A DNA stretch of 6,871 bases, taken from NCBI GenBank assembly GCA_944332375.1, contig CALVJU010000091.1, forward strand, positions 1-6,871, written 5' to 3'. This DNA comes from an uncultured Bacilli bacterium. GTDB taxonomy: Bacteria > Bacillota_I > Bacilli_A > RF39 > UBA660. Positions within the stretch are counted from its first letter, which is position 1. Each line of letters opens with the position of its first letter. Positions 5,703-6,871 of the stretch are shown here, one piece after another. The notes below the pieces were generated by a model. It was not told where the DNA came from and did not search any database. It worked only from the letters and a program-made list of their open reading frames with translations. The translations under genes were made by a program, and so were the position numbers.

Positions 5703-6869
5703 CTATTCCTTTAAGAAATCATAAATTAATACAGATGGCCATCCCGCAAAAGGAATTACCATATATACTTTACCTTTTACCTGTTTTAGTGTTACCAACT
5801 CCGTATCAGGTGCATTATTATTATCTCCTTTGGTCTGATAAACAGTATTTCCATATTCATCCTTTGTTTTTTTATGGATACGATGAACAATGGTTCTACC
5901 ATCTAGTGTGTATTGAATGATATCATTTACTTCTAGTTCTTCTTTTTCCTTTTCAGACAATTTTTTTACTACGACTGCATCTCCTCTTGCGAATTTTGGA
6001 ACCATACTATCTGACACAATGGCGATTGGTCGATAAGTAAAGAATCCAGCAACAAAACATACAAAGACAAGTAATAGTGTTAATAGTGGAATTGTCACTT
6101 TTGGATTGGAAGTTCTCTGTGGTTTCCGTGATGTACGGGTTGTAATTCGCTTTGATAAATCATTCATATAATTGACAGAGATAAACATGATAATATAAGT
6201 TGATAACTCCAGTAGGCCTGTTACAAACCAATCTAAATCAGGGAAAATTGGTAATAAAATATTTGCCAACATCACTGCTACTCTAAATATTAAACCAGGC
6301 CAGTAATCACAAACATATGCGAAATAAGTGAGTAACGCATTTCTTGTGAGTAAAGGTAGCAATGTTGAAGATACGTATTTAAATGATGATTCTCTCGTTG
6401 CAAATGACGTTTCTAATGATCCATAATTTAATTCAATTAAACTGAACAATAGAAATATCCCAATAACTAATGGCTTATTTCGTTTCGTAAAGCGAACCAA
6501 AACAGCACGAATGTACTCTTGGAATATGATGACTGGAATAAATACCCATATATTACTTAACATTGATGATAATGTATGGGAATATGGGCTCTTGGTATAA
6601 CCAAATGCTAGTCCCAGCGCAAAATAAACCATGAGATATATAATGGTAAAAATAACTACCATTTGTATTTTTCCAATTTTATCTCTATTTCGAAAACGCT
6701 CTTTATCTGATGAATAATATGCATATAAAGATAGTCCAAACCAGAAGATTTGTTGGATAAAACTAGTATAAATTGCTTCTTTAAATATGGATGGGAATAA
6801 GATAAGTAAAAATAAATATACGATCAAGATTCCATAAATCACCCATATTTTACCATTCATTCTTTTCAT
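5703..6869 (-). CDS. SipW/archaeal-type signal peptidase I (S26B) with multi-span N-terminal extension
   Basis: This membrane serine protease is predicted to remove N-terminal signals from exported proteins. The C-terminal part (about 258-388) is a complete S26B domain. A span at 259-277 leads to SDSMVPKFARGD with nucleophile Ser288. His329 in IVHRI replaces the lysine of ordinary bacterial enzymes, and YQTKGDNNNAPD supplies Asp349 and Asp355. VNDIIQY (314-320) is also conserved in type. Residues 1-235 add about six or seven hydrophobic spans, an unusual extension for SipW enzymes of roughly 190 residues. It includes an Arg-rich soluble stretch before the catalytic domain (about 238-256). The likely substrates are the TasA-like and stalk proteins downstream. 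The ATG at 6869 lies 2 bases from the window edge, so neither the start nor its ribosome binding site can be checked. An internal ATG three codons on is also possible. Confidence 0.9.
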   Translation of the reverse strand: MKRMNGKIWVIYGILIVYLFLLILFPSIFKEAIYTSFIQQIFWFGLSLYAYYSSDKERFRNRDKIGKIQMVVIFTIIYLMVYFALGLAFGYTKSPYSHTLSSMLSNIWVFIPVIIFQEYIRAVLVRFTKRNKPLVIGIFLLFSLIELNYGSLETSFATRESSFKYVSSTLLPLLTRNALLTYFAYVCDYWPGLIFRVAVMLANILLPIFPDLDWFVTGLLELSTYIIMFISVNYMNDLSKRITTRTSRKPQRTSNPKVTIPLLTLLLVFVCFVAGFFTYRPIAIVSDSMVPKFARGDAVVVKKLSEKEKEELEVNDIIQYTLDGRTIVHRIHKKTKDEYGNTVYQTKGDNNNAPDTELVTLKQVKGKVYMVIPFAGWPSVLIYDFLKE

Positions 6870-6871
6870 AT

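Noticed and set aside
5627..5920. 97-aa plus-strand frame opposite the peptidase/DUF5305 junction
   Set aside because: It is antisense to two real genes and has no recognisable product.
499..6869. Use of TGA as a tryptophan codon, because none of the seven genes stops at TGA
   Set aside because: Trp is encoded by TGG, and no in-frame TGA is needed in any gene. Seven stops are too few to argue for recoding.

Overview
The window is AT-rich. Its Gram-positive features include strong GGAGG-type ribosome binding sites, Rho-independent terminators, a class B sortase with an NPxTG-type substrate, a CCA-encoding elongator tRNA-Met, and surface-protein domains common in gut Bacillota. It most likely comes from a low-GC Bacillota, plausibly a gut-associated Bacilli/Erysipelotrichia-like lineage. 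The species cannot be named from the sequence. All seven coding sequences read cleanly with the standard bacterial code and stop with TAA or TAG.

Region 1-480 is an RNA region on the minus strand. A near-consensus promoter drives tRNA-Met(CAU), followed by a short intrinsic terminator. The 5' part of a bacterial class C group II intron begins directly after that terminator and runs off the left edge of the window. This is the insertion preference known for class C introns. Positions 499-1083 encode an unrecognised acidic soluble protein of 194 aa. It is divergent from the sortase, and the two candidate promoters share almost the same -35 bases.

Region 1219-6869 is a cell-surface locus. From right to left on the minus strand it holds: a SipW/archaeal-type signal peptidase with a large multi-membrane-span N-terminal extension (388 aa, at the window edge); a two-span DUF5305-like protein (361 aa); a terminator and a new promoter; a membrane-targeted surface protein with a DUF6273-like domain and a Thr/Pro/Gly stalk (396 aa); a TasA-like secreted protein (171 aa); a second terminator; and a beta-helix surface protein ending in an NPETG sorting signal (255 aa). 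The class B sortase (244 aa, plus strand) converges on the last gene, with a 13-bp tail-to-tail overlap.

The locus reads as a compact surface assembly module. The signal peptidase would process the two proteins that share a SipW-cognate-like N-terminus. The DUF5305-like protein may be a membrane partner of the peptidase. The sortase would anchor the NPETG protein to peptidoglycan. The layout recalls the Bacillus tapA-sipW-tasA matrix operon, with a sortase/substrate pair added. The joint function is inferred from family identity and gene order.
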